Origin: Chlamydiota bacterium
GTDB taxonomy: Bacteria; Chlamydiota; Chlamydiia; Chlamydiales; SLFE01
Length of the DNA stretch: 28,606 nucleotides
Direction: 5' to 3'
NCBI GenBank assembly: GCA_011065065.1
Contig: JAAKFL010000005.1
Location: 1-28,606, forward strand
The notes under the pieces: model-generated
What the model was told of the DNA's origin: nothing
The model's input: only the letters and a program-made list of their open reading frames with translations
The model's database searches: none
Translations under genes and position numbers: made by a program
Shown: positions 18,152 through 24,718 of the stretch, one piece after another
How positions within the stretch are numbered: the stretch's first letter is position 1
Layout of the letters: every line of letters begins with the position of its first letter

Positions 18152-18220
18152 AAGCAACTGAGCGAGAAAACGCAAGCGGGAATTCCCGGTTTAGACGGTC
18201 TTATGGGAAATATGTTTTAG
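18143..18220 (+). pseudogene. Remnant of a ybaB 3' end, copy 2
   Basis: These 78 bases align without gaps to the last 26 codons of ybaB (5807-5884), identical at 63 positions. Nine of the 13 altered codons are synonymous; the others change L to stop, G to S, M to I and G to D. The first three codons double as the end of the esterase gene. The pattern of third-position change indicates descent from a functional ybaB of another genome rather than decay of a local duplicate. Confidence 0.9.
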
Positions 18221-18235
18221 AAAAATTTTCAGTAA

Positions 18236-18553
18236 TTACCTAGATATCCTGCGCATTAATTGAGACTGTCTTGATGGGTCGTCAAAAAACTCTAGAAGTC
18301 TAAGCGATGAAGAAGCAGGATGTCTTTGACCTGATTCCCATGATTGAATTGTTTTTGGGCTAACATTAAGCAAGCGTGCAAAGGTTGCTTGAGAACACCC
18401 CAATCTCGTTCTAATTTTTTTTACCTCTTTAGAACTATATGTTTTAGGTGGCTCTGGTATGTACACTTCGTTGACACGAAGTTTCTTTTTCCCTTTTTGA
18501 TAAAGGACAATATCATCAAGCCCTTCTTTTAACATGTCAAACATTTCACCCAT
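18236..18553 (-). CDS. XRE-family antitoxin (HigA/NadS-like)
   Basis: A 105-residue DNA-binding protein with a Cro/CI-type helix-turn-helix at about residues 42-78 (TRLGCSQATFARLLNVSPKTIQSWESGQRHPA). The N-terminal half (KGKKKLRVNEVYIPEPPKTYS) is the typical lead-in of antitoxins and regulators of the HigA/NadS kind, which follow a RelE/HigB-type toxin gene. Its ATG overlaps the stop of a toxin fragment immediately upstream, so it was the second gene of a toxin-antitoxin operon. Since the toxin has lost its N-terminus and the operon promoter with it, the antitoxin is an orphan; whether it is still transcribed is unclear. It ends 15 bases from the second ybaB remnant, in convergent orientation to the esterase. 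Confidence 0.85.
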   Translation of the reverse strand: MGEMFDMLKEGLDDIVLYQKGKKKLRVNEVYIPEPPKTYSSKEVKKIRTRLGCSQATFARLLNVSPKTIQSWESGQRHPASSSLRLLEFFDDPSRQSQLMRRISR

Positions 18554-18680
18554 ATTTATTCTCTCTTTCTTTTATTGACTCTACTACCTTTTTGATTTGC
18601 CTTTTCTCATCTGATGTTAAATCACCTTTTACATTCTTAGGATAAATCACAACCAAAAATATTTTCCCTGTAGATTGCGC
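18546..18680 (-). pseudogene. RelE/HigB-like toxin, C-terminal fragment
   Basis: The minus-strand frame reads from about 18680: QSTGKIFLVVIYPKN, then VKGDLTSDEKRQIKKVVESI, and ends ENKYG at a TGA (18548-18546) that overlaps the antitoxin start. This matches the C-terminus of RelE/HigB-type mRNA interferases (a 'vYPKn..ddLt..e' pattern). Upstream of 18680 the frame passes into the GC-rich inverted repeat, and the N-terminal two thirds of the toxin are absent. The gene is broken and the repeat boundary coincides with the break. Confidence 0.75.
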
Positions 18681-18765
18681 CTCTGCGAACCCTGCGCCCC
18701 TGCGTTTTTTTTCTAAAAAGTCACTTTCTGCAAGAGTTTTACATCGATAAGATGCTGATATTCTT
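18676..18765. repeat. Long inverted repeat, right copy
   Basis: Reverse-complement partner of 5936-6028. It cuts the toxin gene at its left end and stops matching at 18765. The remaining bases to 18905 hold no recognised gene; GGGGAG at 18895-18900 is the ribosome site of the next gene. Confidence 0.88.
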
Positions 18766-18905
18766 GCTCGGACACGATTTGCTTAAGTTGATGACTTTAA
18801 GCGGAGCAGAACCCTAGGTAAACTGAGTCGTCCTGAATGAGTTGAAGATTTTGTTGTGTTTATTTTTTTTAGTGACTAAATTCTTCTCTTACATGGGGAG
18901 AAAAT

Positions 18906-20561
18906 ATGGAACCTCTAGCAAACACTTCGAAGAAATTAATCCAATTCACTTCTGCCACATCGAAAACTCTATCGACCGCCTATCACTATGAGAAGATTAA
19001 TGATAAACGATTAAGTAGAAAAGTTTATAATTGCGCAACAGAACTATTCAAATCATTTGGTTATGCGTTGATTTGTTGGTACACTATCGACCTCTACAAT
19101 CACACATTTTCAACCGAACTCTCACCTAGCATGCTTTGGGTAGCTTTTTTCATCAGACTCGTTTTCTATGTGAGATTCTACATCGTGGCAGTACTATCTC
19201 TTGAAACTCTCGAGAATGTCGATAATTACAGAACTGGTCGAAACATCACATATCATTGCAATGCCTCACCAGATGACCAACCTCTTCTTATTGAATTTTT
19301 ACACAATTATCATTGCAATCCCGCAAATCTATCTCATGATGACCGCAAAAAACTGATACAATTACTCAGTAGGAAAAATTCTGATCATTCCGAAAAAAAG
19401 GACTGGGATTACAGACAATATTACCGTCGGAAGCACCCAATTTTCAAACGAACAGCATTTGAAGATTTTCAGTATTATGTCCTCAATCATCATATTATTG
19501 ACAGTTTTGAAAACGACTCCCCTATCACTGACACGACCCTCTACTCATTATTAGAGACACTTGGGAGAGGAACAACAATCTTGTCTTATGGCCCCATAAA
19601 AAAAGAAGCCGTTGACAACCCGTTTTCAGAAATCGTCGCAAAAATGAAAACATTTCGACAAACTTATGGAATTAAAAAAGGTTATCAACGGTTTTTATGT
19701 CTTAAAAGACTGTTCAAAGAATATAATTTTGTAGAGGATCCTACTTTAAGAGATAATCTATTTCTCTATCATAATTTGTTTCGGTTTCAGGATTTGATTA
19801 AACATCTCATTGATAAAGGCATCAAGTCACCCTTGCTGACTGATGCTTTAGCCTTTTGTCAACAAGAAATGCCCAAACTCCCTTCCGGTGCATCACTTTG
19901 TTTTCACTTTCGCACAGAAAAAGACAGAAAGGCTTGGGAACATGGATTACAGGTCATTTCCAAAGAAAAACTGTGGTACTGGCATGTTGATAGTGTTTTC
20001 TGGAAAGATGCTGGTTCAGCAGAAAGAGTTGGTCTTGTGAGTACAGGATATCTTTTTGACAAAGTGTTGCGGGCCAAACACTATTCAACAGCAAAATTTT
20101 TTAAAGTCACACTTCCTCCTGGCTTACCTGATTTTATCCGCAAAGAAGCCGATAAAATTTTCTTGAGTCGTATGAAATTTATGGCGACAACAAAGTATAA
20201 ATGGAAAAGATTAAATCTTCGCAATACCTTCCTCATTCAAAGAAATGAGGTTGATTTTTCATATTTCCCCTTACCCGAGTTATATTTGCTCGCTTCGATT
20301 ACTTATGTTCACAAAACACCTGTTAGATCATGGAATCCCGAAACCTTTGATGTCACAATTTCAAGTAAGTTGTGGTGCTCTGAGTTTGTCCTTTTTCTTG
20401 TGATTGATGCTTTACAAAAGGTCAATGAATATCTTGCTGGACGGGGTATAGAACCACTCCCCTTTCCGGTAGATGGGTATGAGAATACGGCTGGAATTAC
20501 TCCTGCTCGTTTGAAATTTTTGCTTAAAAATGCAAAAATGTTAACCAGGCAAAAGTTTTAA
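18906..20561 (+). CDS. Two-TM protein with YiiX-like cysteine-hydrolase motif
   Basis: A 551-residue protein I do not recognise as a whole. GGGGAG five bases upstream fixes the start. Two hydrophobic helices are visible (about 50-66 and 76-99), placing the rest on one side of a membrane. The C-terminal part (about 355-550) has WHVDSVFW (H360), a 'STGYLFDKVLRAKHYSTAKFFKV' type stretch and LWCSEFVLFLVIDAL (C491), followed by a proline-rich end. The order His...Cys-Ser-Glu recalls permuted NlpC/P60 (YiiX/YebB) peptidases or amidases, where YCSELV marks the nucleophile; this is a weak, motif-level match. The last 21 bases overlap the convergent toroid gene, and the TAA stop lies in a 20-bp repeat shared with the end of the giant gene, so its 3' end may have been fixed by insertion. 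Confidence 0.7.
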   Translation: MEPLANTSKKLIQFTSATSKTLSTAYHYEKINDKRLSRKVYNCATELFKSFGYALICWYTIDLYNHTFSTELSPSMLWVAFFIRLVFYVRFYIVAVLSLETLENVDNYRTGRNITYHCNASPDDQPLLIEFLHNYHCNPANLSHDDRKKLIQLLSRKNSDHSEKKDWDYRQYYRRKHPIFKRTAFEDFQYYVLNHHIIDSFENDSPITDTTLYSLLETLGRGTTILSYGPIKKEAVDNPFSEIVAKMKTFRQTYGIKKGYQRFLCLKRLFKEYNFVEDPTLRDNLFLYHNLFRFQDLIKHLIDKGIKSPLLTDALAFCQQEMPKLPSGASLCFHFRTEKDRKAWEHGLQVISKEKLWYWHVDSVFWKDAGSAERVGLVSTGYLFDKVLRAKHYSTAKFFKVTLPPGLPDFIRKEADKIFLSRMKFMATTKYKWKRLNLRNTFLIQRNEVDFSYFPLPELYLLASITYVHKTPVRSWNPETFDVTISSKLWCSEFVLFLVIDALQKVNEYLAGRGIEPLPFPVDGYENTAGITPARLKFLLKNAKMLTRQKF

Positions 20562-21620
20562 ACCTCCAAATACATGGCCTGCGACATCGACCCTGGCTTC
20601 ATGGCTATTAAGGCTGTGGACGAATCCTCCGCAAACCCTTCCTAAATGTCTCTCTTGGACGGTACTAAGAAACTCTAGCGAACGGCTTATTTGCTCTTGA
20701 AACCAACCTTCATAACTTCCTGATTGGTTCATCATTTGAAACGATTGATAGGCATGAGTCAAGCCTTCCATATAACAGGCCACCTCGACTGTCGCATTGA
20801 GGTGGTCAAAAGACGTATTGGCAAACCGTGTCATCTTAAGAGCATCAAGGAGTGCGACTAAATGACTTTTTTCCAAGGAAAAGCTGTTTTTTGTTTCTTT
20901 TGATTTCATCCAATGAAAAAGAAGCTGAAACTGCCAGTTACAATAAAAGATCGCAGTATCCGAAGACAAATGCCTTTTCCGATTCTCTTCTTGACATACG
21001 TATGTCATCGCTTTTTGGATCGTCGATTCCACCTGATCGCTCACTTTTATGCAATTTATCAGACCGATCAAAGCCTCCGGAAGATAAAACGCTTCTGAGC
21101 TTTTTTCATAAGGTTTTAAGCTTGCATCAAAGAAAATATCAAATGACCCATCTTCATTTTGCCGATCGATTATCCGATTGATCAATCGGAGATATGTCTG
21201 GTCCCAATTTTGGGGAAGATGAGAAGGAAAAATTGTGTCACACTTATTGAGAGCCAGCAAATAAAAGCCGAGATCCCCGATGTTGCCCTCCGGTAATTCA
21301 AGAAATTGTTCCTTTTGATAGAGAGTGTGATAATCTTCAAGAGTGTTTTTCACAATATCAGAAAAAATGGATTCCGCATTAGGGCTTAAATTCCATTTTT
21401 GTTTTTGAAAAAACTGAATTAAATCAAGGATGTCGCAGACGGTCGCCACATCACGAATCGAGCTATGCTGATAAGCATACGGAGCCGTATATGTGATGGG
21501 AGCTTGATAGTATAAGCGCCTTTCCTTGTTATCCGACATATAGAGAAAAAAGTCGGCAATGCGCTCAATCATAATTTTAATTAGTGAATGGTCAATGTCC
21601 ATGGCAAAACAATAGTTCAT
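20541..21620 (-). CDS. Alpha-helical toroid (terpenoid-cyclase-fold-like) protein
   Basis: A 359-residue helical protein. Repeated QNEDGSFD and CGGFVHSLNSHEARVDVAGHVFGGLKLL segments resemble the GF/GS-type repeats of alpha-alpha toroid proteins (terpenoid cyclase and six-hairpin glycosidase folds). The DxDD motif of class II terpene cyclases is not present, so no cyclase activity is claimed. The frame opens at a TTG (21638); the first ATG is 21620 and another lies at 21602. None has a clear Shine-Dalgarno, so the start is uncertain and translation may be coupled to the caspase-like gene that ends at 21646. Its 3' end overlaps the two-TM gene and contains the 20-bp word also found after the giant gene. 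It is GC-richer than the giant gene and may be an older resident. Confidence 0.72.
   Translation of the reverse strand: MNYCFAMDIDHSLIKIMIERIADFFLYMSDNKERRLYYQAPITYTAPYAYQHSSIRDVATVCDILDLIQFFQKQKWNLSPNAESIFSDIVKNTLEDYHTLYQKEQFLELPEGNIGDLGFYLLALNKCDTIFPSHLPQNWDQTYLRLINRIIDRQNEDGSFDIFFDASLKPYEKSSEAFYLPEALIGLINCIKVSDQVESTIQKAMTYVCQEENRKRHLSSDTAIFYCNWQFQLLFHWMKSKETKNSFSLEKSHLVALLDALKMTRFANTSFDHLNATVEVACYMEGLTHAYQSFQMMNQSGSYEGWFQEQISRSLEFLSTVQERHLGRVCGGFVHSLNSHEARVDVAGHVFGGLKLLPG
20557..20576. repeat. 20-bp stop-supplying repeat, copy 2
   Basis: tttaaacctccaaatacatg lies inside the toroid gene (minus-strand HVFGGLK) and supplies the TAA stop of the two-TM gene on the plus strand. The partner is at 15760-15779. 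Confidence 0.75.
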
Positions 21621-21645
21621 TTCAAAAGAGAAAATCAAGAGTTGA

Positions 21646-22437
21646 TTAATGATAGATCACATTGACTTCATATTGAGGAACCTGTTTTGTCCCCAGCTTT
21701 AGGCTTTTTACATTGTCTTTTGTTTTTTTCATCACTGATTCCCATTTAGGATCCTTTGCAAAAGACACTTCATGATTCAATGAGCTTATGAAAGCATTCA
21801 CAAAATGACCACCTTTTGTCCGGTTGATCCAGGAATATTGCCCGGGCTTAGAACTGGAAGCGATTATGGTACCAGAAGACTCAAGAAACAACCGCTGATA
21901 GTTTGATCGTATGTTCACATAGCCAGCTCTAGAAGCCACTGAATACATTGGTGGAGCTATTGGAGTATAGCTATTGCAGGTTTCAGCAAGTGCAATGACG
22001 AGACGTGGGTTCTTGCTTTCAAGATATTTTGTAATGTCCAGGAGATCCATTCCTGCCCACCATTGATTATGAAAGGAAAAACTGGGCCAAGGATTTTTAT
22101 ACCAATCTTTCAGCAATGTACGGTAACCGTGACCTGACCAAAAAAAGAGGACCACATCGTCTGCGTCAATTTCTGTTTTTTCGATTTTATCAATAAAACT
22201 TGAGTTGGCTTCTTTGCCCTTAAACGTCACGATATTCAGTTCTAAATCGGTGTAATCTCCGATCTTCTGAATCGCGTTGAGCATGTTTTTTTCGTTGACC
22301 TTGACTCCATCTCCAATATTTTCAGCCTGGGTATCTAGAACGAGAAAAGCGTGCAATGTCGCCGCTTCTGAGCTTATCGGGGAAAAGCCGAAAATTAAGG
22401 CTAAAACCAAAATTAGGGACAATAGAGTGTTTTTCAT
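21646..22437 (-). CDS. Secreted caspase-like (clan CD, C14-like) protein 1
   Basis: A 263-residue exported protein with a signal peptide (KNTLLSLILVLALIFGF, cleavage probably after SSEA or SSEAA near 25). The mature part is a caspase-like fold: strand LHAFLVLDTQAEN, VVLFFWSGHGYRT with catalytic histidine H103, RLVIALAETCNSY with catalytic cysteine C154, and a C-terminal PGQYSW...GGHFVNAF block that corresponds to the S1-pocket and last strands. It shares a family-specific NPWPSFSF motif (115-122) with the two paralogues downstream. The frame opens at a TTG; the ATG at 22437 with AAGGA six bases upstream is preferred. Substrate preference cannot be read from sequence. Confidence 0.87.
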   Translation of the reverse strand: MKNTLLSLILVLALIFGFSPISSEAATLHAFLVLDTQAENIGDGVKVNEKNMLNAIQKIGDYTDLELNIVTFKGKEANSSFIDKIEKTEIDADDVVLFFWSGHGYRTLLKDWYKNPWPSFSFHNQWWAGMDLLDITKYLESKNPRLVIALAETCNSYTPIAPPMYSVASRAGYVNIRSNYQRLFLESSGTIIASSSKPGQYSWINRTKGGHFVNAFISSLNHEVSFAKDPKWESVMKKTKDNVKSLKLGTKQVPQYEVNVIYH

Positions 22438-22557
22438 GATCAATCCTTATTAAATTAATTGATACAATTGTAATTAAGAATTGTTAATATTTTATAAATT
22501 TTTTAATATATGAAAGACCAATCATTTCGATCTGAGTGATTGATCTTATAAAGGATC

Positions 22558-23517
22558 TTAGAGTTTTTTATCCGACTGAATCATTGAATAGCCCAGATGA
22601 AGTGTACGCTTGTGGGTCTTACCCACGGTTACCTTTCCTTCATGGATCAGTTCTCGTAATTGTTTCTTCAGAATTCGATGTGATTCGCGAGATTCATCAC
22701 TCTTTTCAACATCACTAAATTCAGAGCCTCTAAAACAACTCGGTCTTTGAATACCACTAACAATCCTTTCTCGACTAACAAGCCATTCTTTACAATCATC
22801 TTCCTGATAAATTAAATCAATGACTGGGAATCGATCGAAATGTTGATCCCATAAACTATACACATAATCTTCAATCGAATATTGAATGAGAATAAAGTGT
22901 ACTTTTCTTCCATATTTGTTAGAAATGCACCCTTTTACGACGGGATGTTTCTCTGATATGAAGGTCAATAACGCAAGAGGATCTTCGATATCTGACAGAA
23001 ACATTTTTCCCCAAATAATATCGAAACGATATTCATCTTCCGGCAGTTCTGCAATATCAGGGAGAGAATTGTAATATTTCGGTCCGATTAATTCCATGAT
23101 TACATCTTCACCGGTTTGATATATTTGATCAAAACTCTCTAATTGCTGGTTGAGTTCCGCAATCTGCATTTCTCGTTCATCATCGAGCCAAGCCTTTTGT
23201 TGTCGCATTAAATCATCTCTTTCATTAAGCAACTCCCGATATTTTTTAGTTTGAGTAATCAATCTAAACATTTCCTTCTTATTTTCATCTTTAGGAGCGT
23301 CAATTCCTAATTTTGATAGGACCCCTGTCCAGATAGGATCACCGTCAAATATCTGTTTCCAAGACTTGCAGATGACTCCTAGTTTGAGAAGATCACTAGA
23401 ATCTAAAAAAGTACCAATGTAATGCATCAATTCAATAGGAATACCGATAGGTTCTGATGCTTCATTTCCTCCAAAAACAATTGGATGATTAAAATTATTC
23501 AAGCTTGATTTTTCCAT
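22558..23517 (-). CDS. F-box protein with coiled coil
   Basis: A 319-residue protein with an F-box at about residues 26-66 (IPIELMHYIGTFLDSSDLLK and the following VICKSWKQIFDGDPIW). F-boxes bind SKP1 and bring substrates to SCF ubiquitin ligases in eukaryotes, so a bacterial one is expected to be an effector in a eukaryotic host. A probable coiled coil follows (about 86-135, rich in E, R, Q and L), then about 180 residues without a domain I recognise, which may bind the target. No signal peptide is seen; type III or other contact-dependent secretion is inference. The frame opens at 23529, but GGAG at 23524-23527 is six bases before the ATG at 23517. Downstream comes the first caspase-like gene. 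Confidence 0.85.
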   Translation of the reverse strand: MEKSSLNNFNHPIVFGGNEASEPIGIPIELMHYIGTFLDSSDLLKLGVICKSWKQIFDGDPIWTGVLSKLGIDAPKDENKKEMFRLITQTKKYRELLNERDDLMRQQKAWLDDEREMQIAELNQQLESFDQIYQTGEDVIMELIGPKYYNSLPDIAELPEDEYRFDIIWGKMFLSDIEDPLALLTFISEKHPVVKGCISNKYGRKVHFILIQYSIEDYVYSLWDQHFDRFPVIDLIYQEDDCKEWLVSRERIVSGIQRPSCFRGSEFSDVEKSDESRESHRILKKQLRELIHEGKVTVGKTHKRTLHLGYSMIQSDKKL

Positions 23518-23592
23518 TATTGACTCCATTTTCTATCAAAATTTCAATAGTGATAACATATTTTATATAAAACTAAAACATTAAAATATTTT

Positions 23593-23705
23593 CGAAGATC
23601 GCGAAGACAATGGATTCAACAGAGATTTTTGCGCAGCAATTTGGAGTAAATCGATCCTTCGATTTACTCCAAATTGCTGCGCAAAAAATGTCTTCGCGAT
23701 CTTCG
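23593..23705. repeat. Long nested palindrome
   Basis: The inner arms (23626-23654 and 23659-23687) are a perfect 29-bp inverted repeat with a 4-base loop. The outer arms (23593-23609 and 23689-23705) are a perfect 17-bp pair of the cttcgcgatcttcg family. The only asymmetry is a 16-base insertion on the left (23610-23625) against one base on the right. The right outer arm continues into the 26-bp repeat shared with 38-63. Confidence 0.9.
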
Positions 23706-23739
23706 CGGTTAAATTCCCAAAGCCACCTCAACAAAAAAA

Positions 23740-23781
23740 ACGGGCACAGAAAAACACATCTCTGTGTCTCTCTGTGCCCGT
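23740..23781. repeat. GC-rich hairpin with tctctgtg iterations
   Basis: acgggcacaga (23740-23750) pairs perfectly with tctgtgcccgt (23771-23781), and tctctgtg words repeat to 23798. On the minus strand it follows the stop of the second caspase-like gene and ends in a T-run, so it could terminate that transcript. Confidence 0.65.
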
Positions 23782-23818
23782 CTCTGTGCCTCTCTGTGAA
23801 TTAAAATCCACAAGAAAC

Positions 23819-24631
23819 TTAATTAACAAGACTCGTCAGATTCACTTCAATCTGAGGACTCTGCTTATCCGGAGGATTAAATTGAGTCATGTTATTGCGT
23901 GTCTTTTCCATCACGTAATCCCAACTCGTACTCTCTTCATTTATCTCACTTTTCACGGCATCTAAAAAAGATAATGTGAAAAATCCACCCGACCAAGAAC
24001 ACCACGAATACTGCCCAGGCTGAGCTCCAGCACCCATAATGACTCCAGATGAATCGACAAACAATATTCTGTAGTTTCTGCGAATTTGCTCATATTGGTC
24101 TCGAGATGTTACAAATTCACCCTTTGGAGCGATCTTCAACATAGGTGGCACACAATAATCTGGAATCATATTGTTGCAGGTATCTGCAAGAGAAATGACC
24201 AACCGTGGCTGTTTACTTTCGATATACTTGGTGATGTCCAAAAGATCCATGCCTGTATGATCATTCTCAAATGAGAAACTTGGCCATGGATTTCCATTCT
24301 CATCTTTACTCTTGGTACGGAACCCATGTCCGCCCCAATAAAAAAGAACCACATCGTCTTCACCAATTTCCGTTTTTTCAATGGAATTGACAAATTTTGA
24401 ATTGGCATTGCTTTCTGTAAAAACATGTTTATTGAGCTCAAGATCAGTATAAGCCGAAATCTTCGACAATTCCCGCTCCATATTCCTCAAATCACTTTTT
24501 ACAGATTCTTCGATATTGCGAGCCTGCGTGTCCACCACAAGAAACGCATGTAACGTTGCTGCTTCAGCGCTTGAATGAGAGAACCCCACCGCAACTACAC
24601 AAACAAATAATGTTAAAAATATTTTTTTCAT
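23819..24631 (-). CDS. Secreted caspase-like (clan CD, C14-like) protein 2
   Basis: A 270-residue paralogue of the protein at 21646-22437. Signal peptide KKIFLTLFVCVVAVGF with SSAEA before the cut (about 24). Catalytic histidine H102 in FYWGGHGFRT and cysteine C152 in ISLADTCNN; NPWPSFSF is conserved (114-121), as are PGQYSW and GGFFTLSF near the C-terminus. It has an insertion with two extra cysteines after the catalytic one (DYCVPP) and a longer loop before FVDSSGVIM. AGGAG lies about five bases upstream of the ATG. The two flanking GC-rich hairpins separate it from the F-box gene, so it may be its own transcription unit. Confidence 0.88.
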   Translation of the reverse strand: MKKIFLTLFVCVVAVGFSHSSAEAATLHAFLVVDTQARNIEESVKSDLRNMERELSKISAYTDLELNKHVFTESNANSKFVNSIEKTEIGEDDVVLFYWGGHGFRTKSKDENGNPWPSFSFENDHTGMDLLDITKYIESKQPRLVISLADTCNNMIPDYCVPPMLKIAPKGEFVTSRDQYEQIRRNYRILFVDSSGVIMGAGAQPGQYSWCSWSGGFFTLSFLDAVKSEINEESTSWDYVMEKTRNNMTQFNPPDKQSPQIEVNLTSLVN

Positions 24632-24718
24632 AATTCTCCTATTAATTTCCTTAAGGTTATTAATACTGATTGTATGGCTCGACTATTAATGACTCATAAA
24701 GCGATTATGTAAAATTGA

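Larger units (their letters stand above)
23518..23818. other. Repeat-filled gap between F-box and caspase-like genes
   Basis: No gene is supported in these 301 bases. Short open frames on the plus strand arise from the palindrome. The left 70 bases are AT-rich and should hold the F-box promoter; the rest is the palindrome (23593-23705), a short spacer and a second hairpin (23740-23781). Confidence 0.7.

Noticed and set aside
5936..18765. Inverted repeats as ends of an IS-type transposon
   Set aside because: No transposase is encoded between them, no target duplication was seen, and the ends lack the short terminal matches expected of an insertion sequence.
20541..21620. Terpene cyclase or prenyltransferase
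   Set aside because: The fold-type repeats are suggestive, but the DxDD motif is absent and no isoprenoid genes are nearby, so only the toroid fold is proposed.
23610..23804. Plus-strand open frame in the palindrome region
   Set aside because: It consists of the two palindrome arms and tctctgtg repeats, has no ribosome site and resembles no protein.
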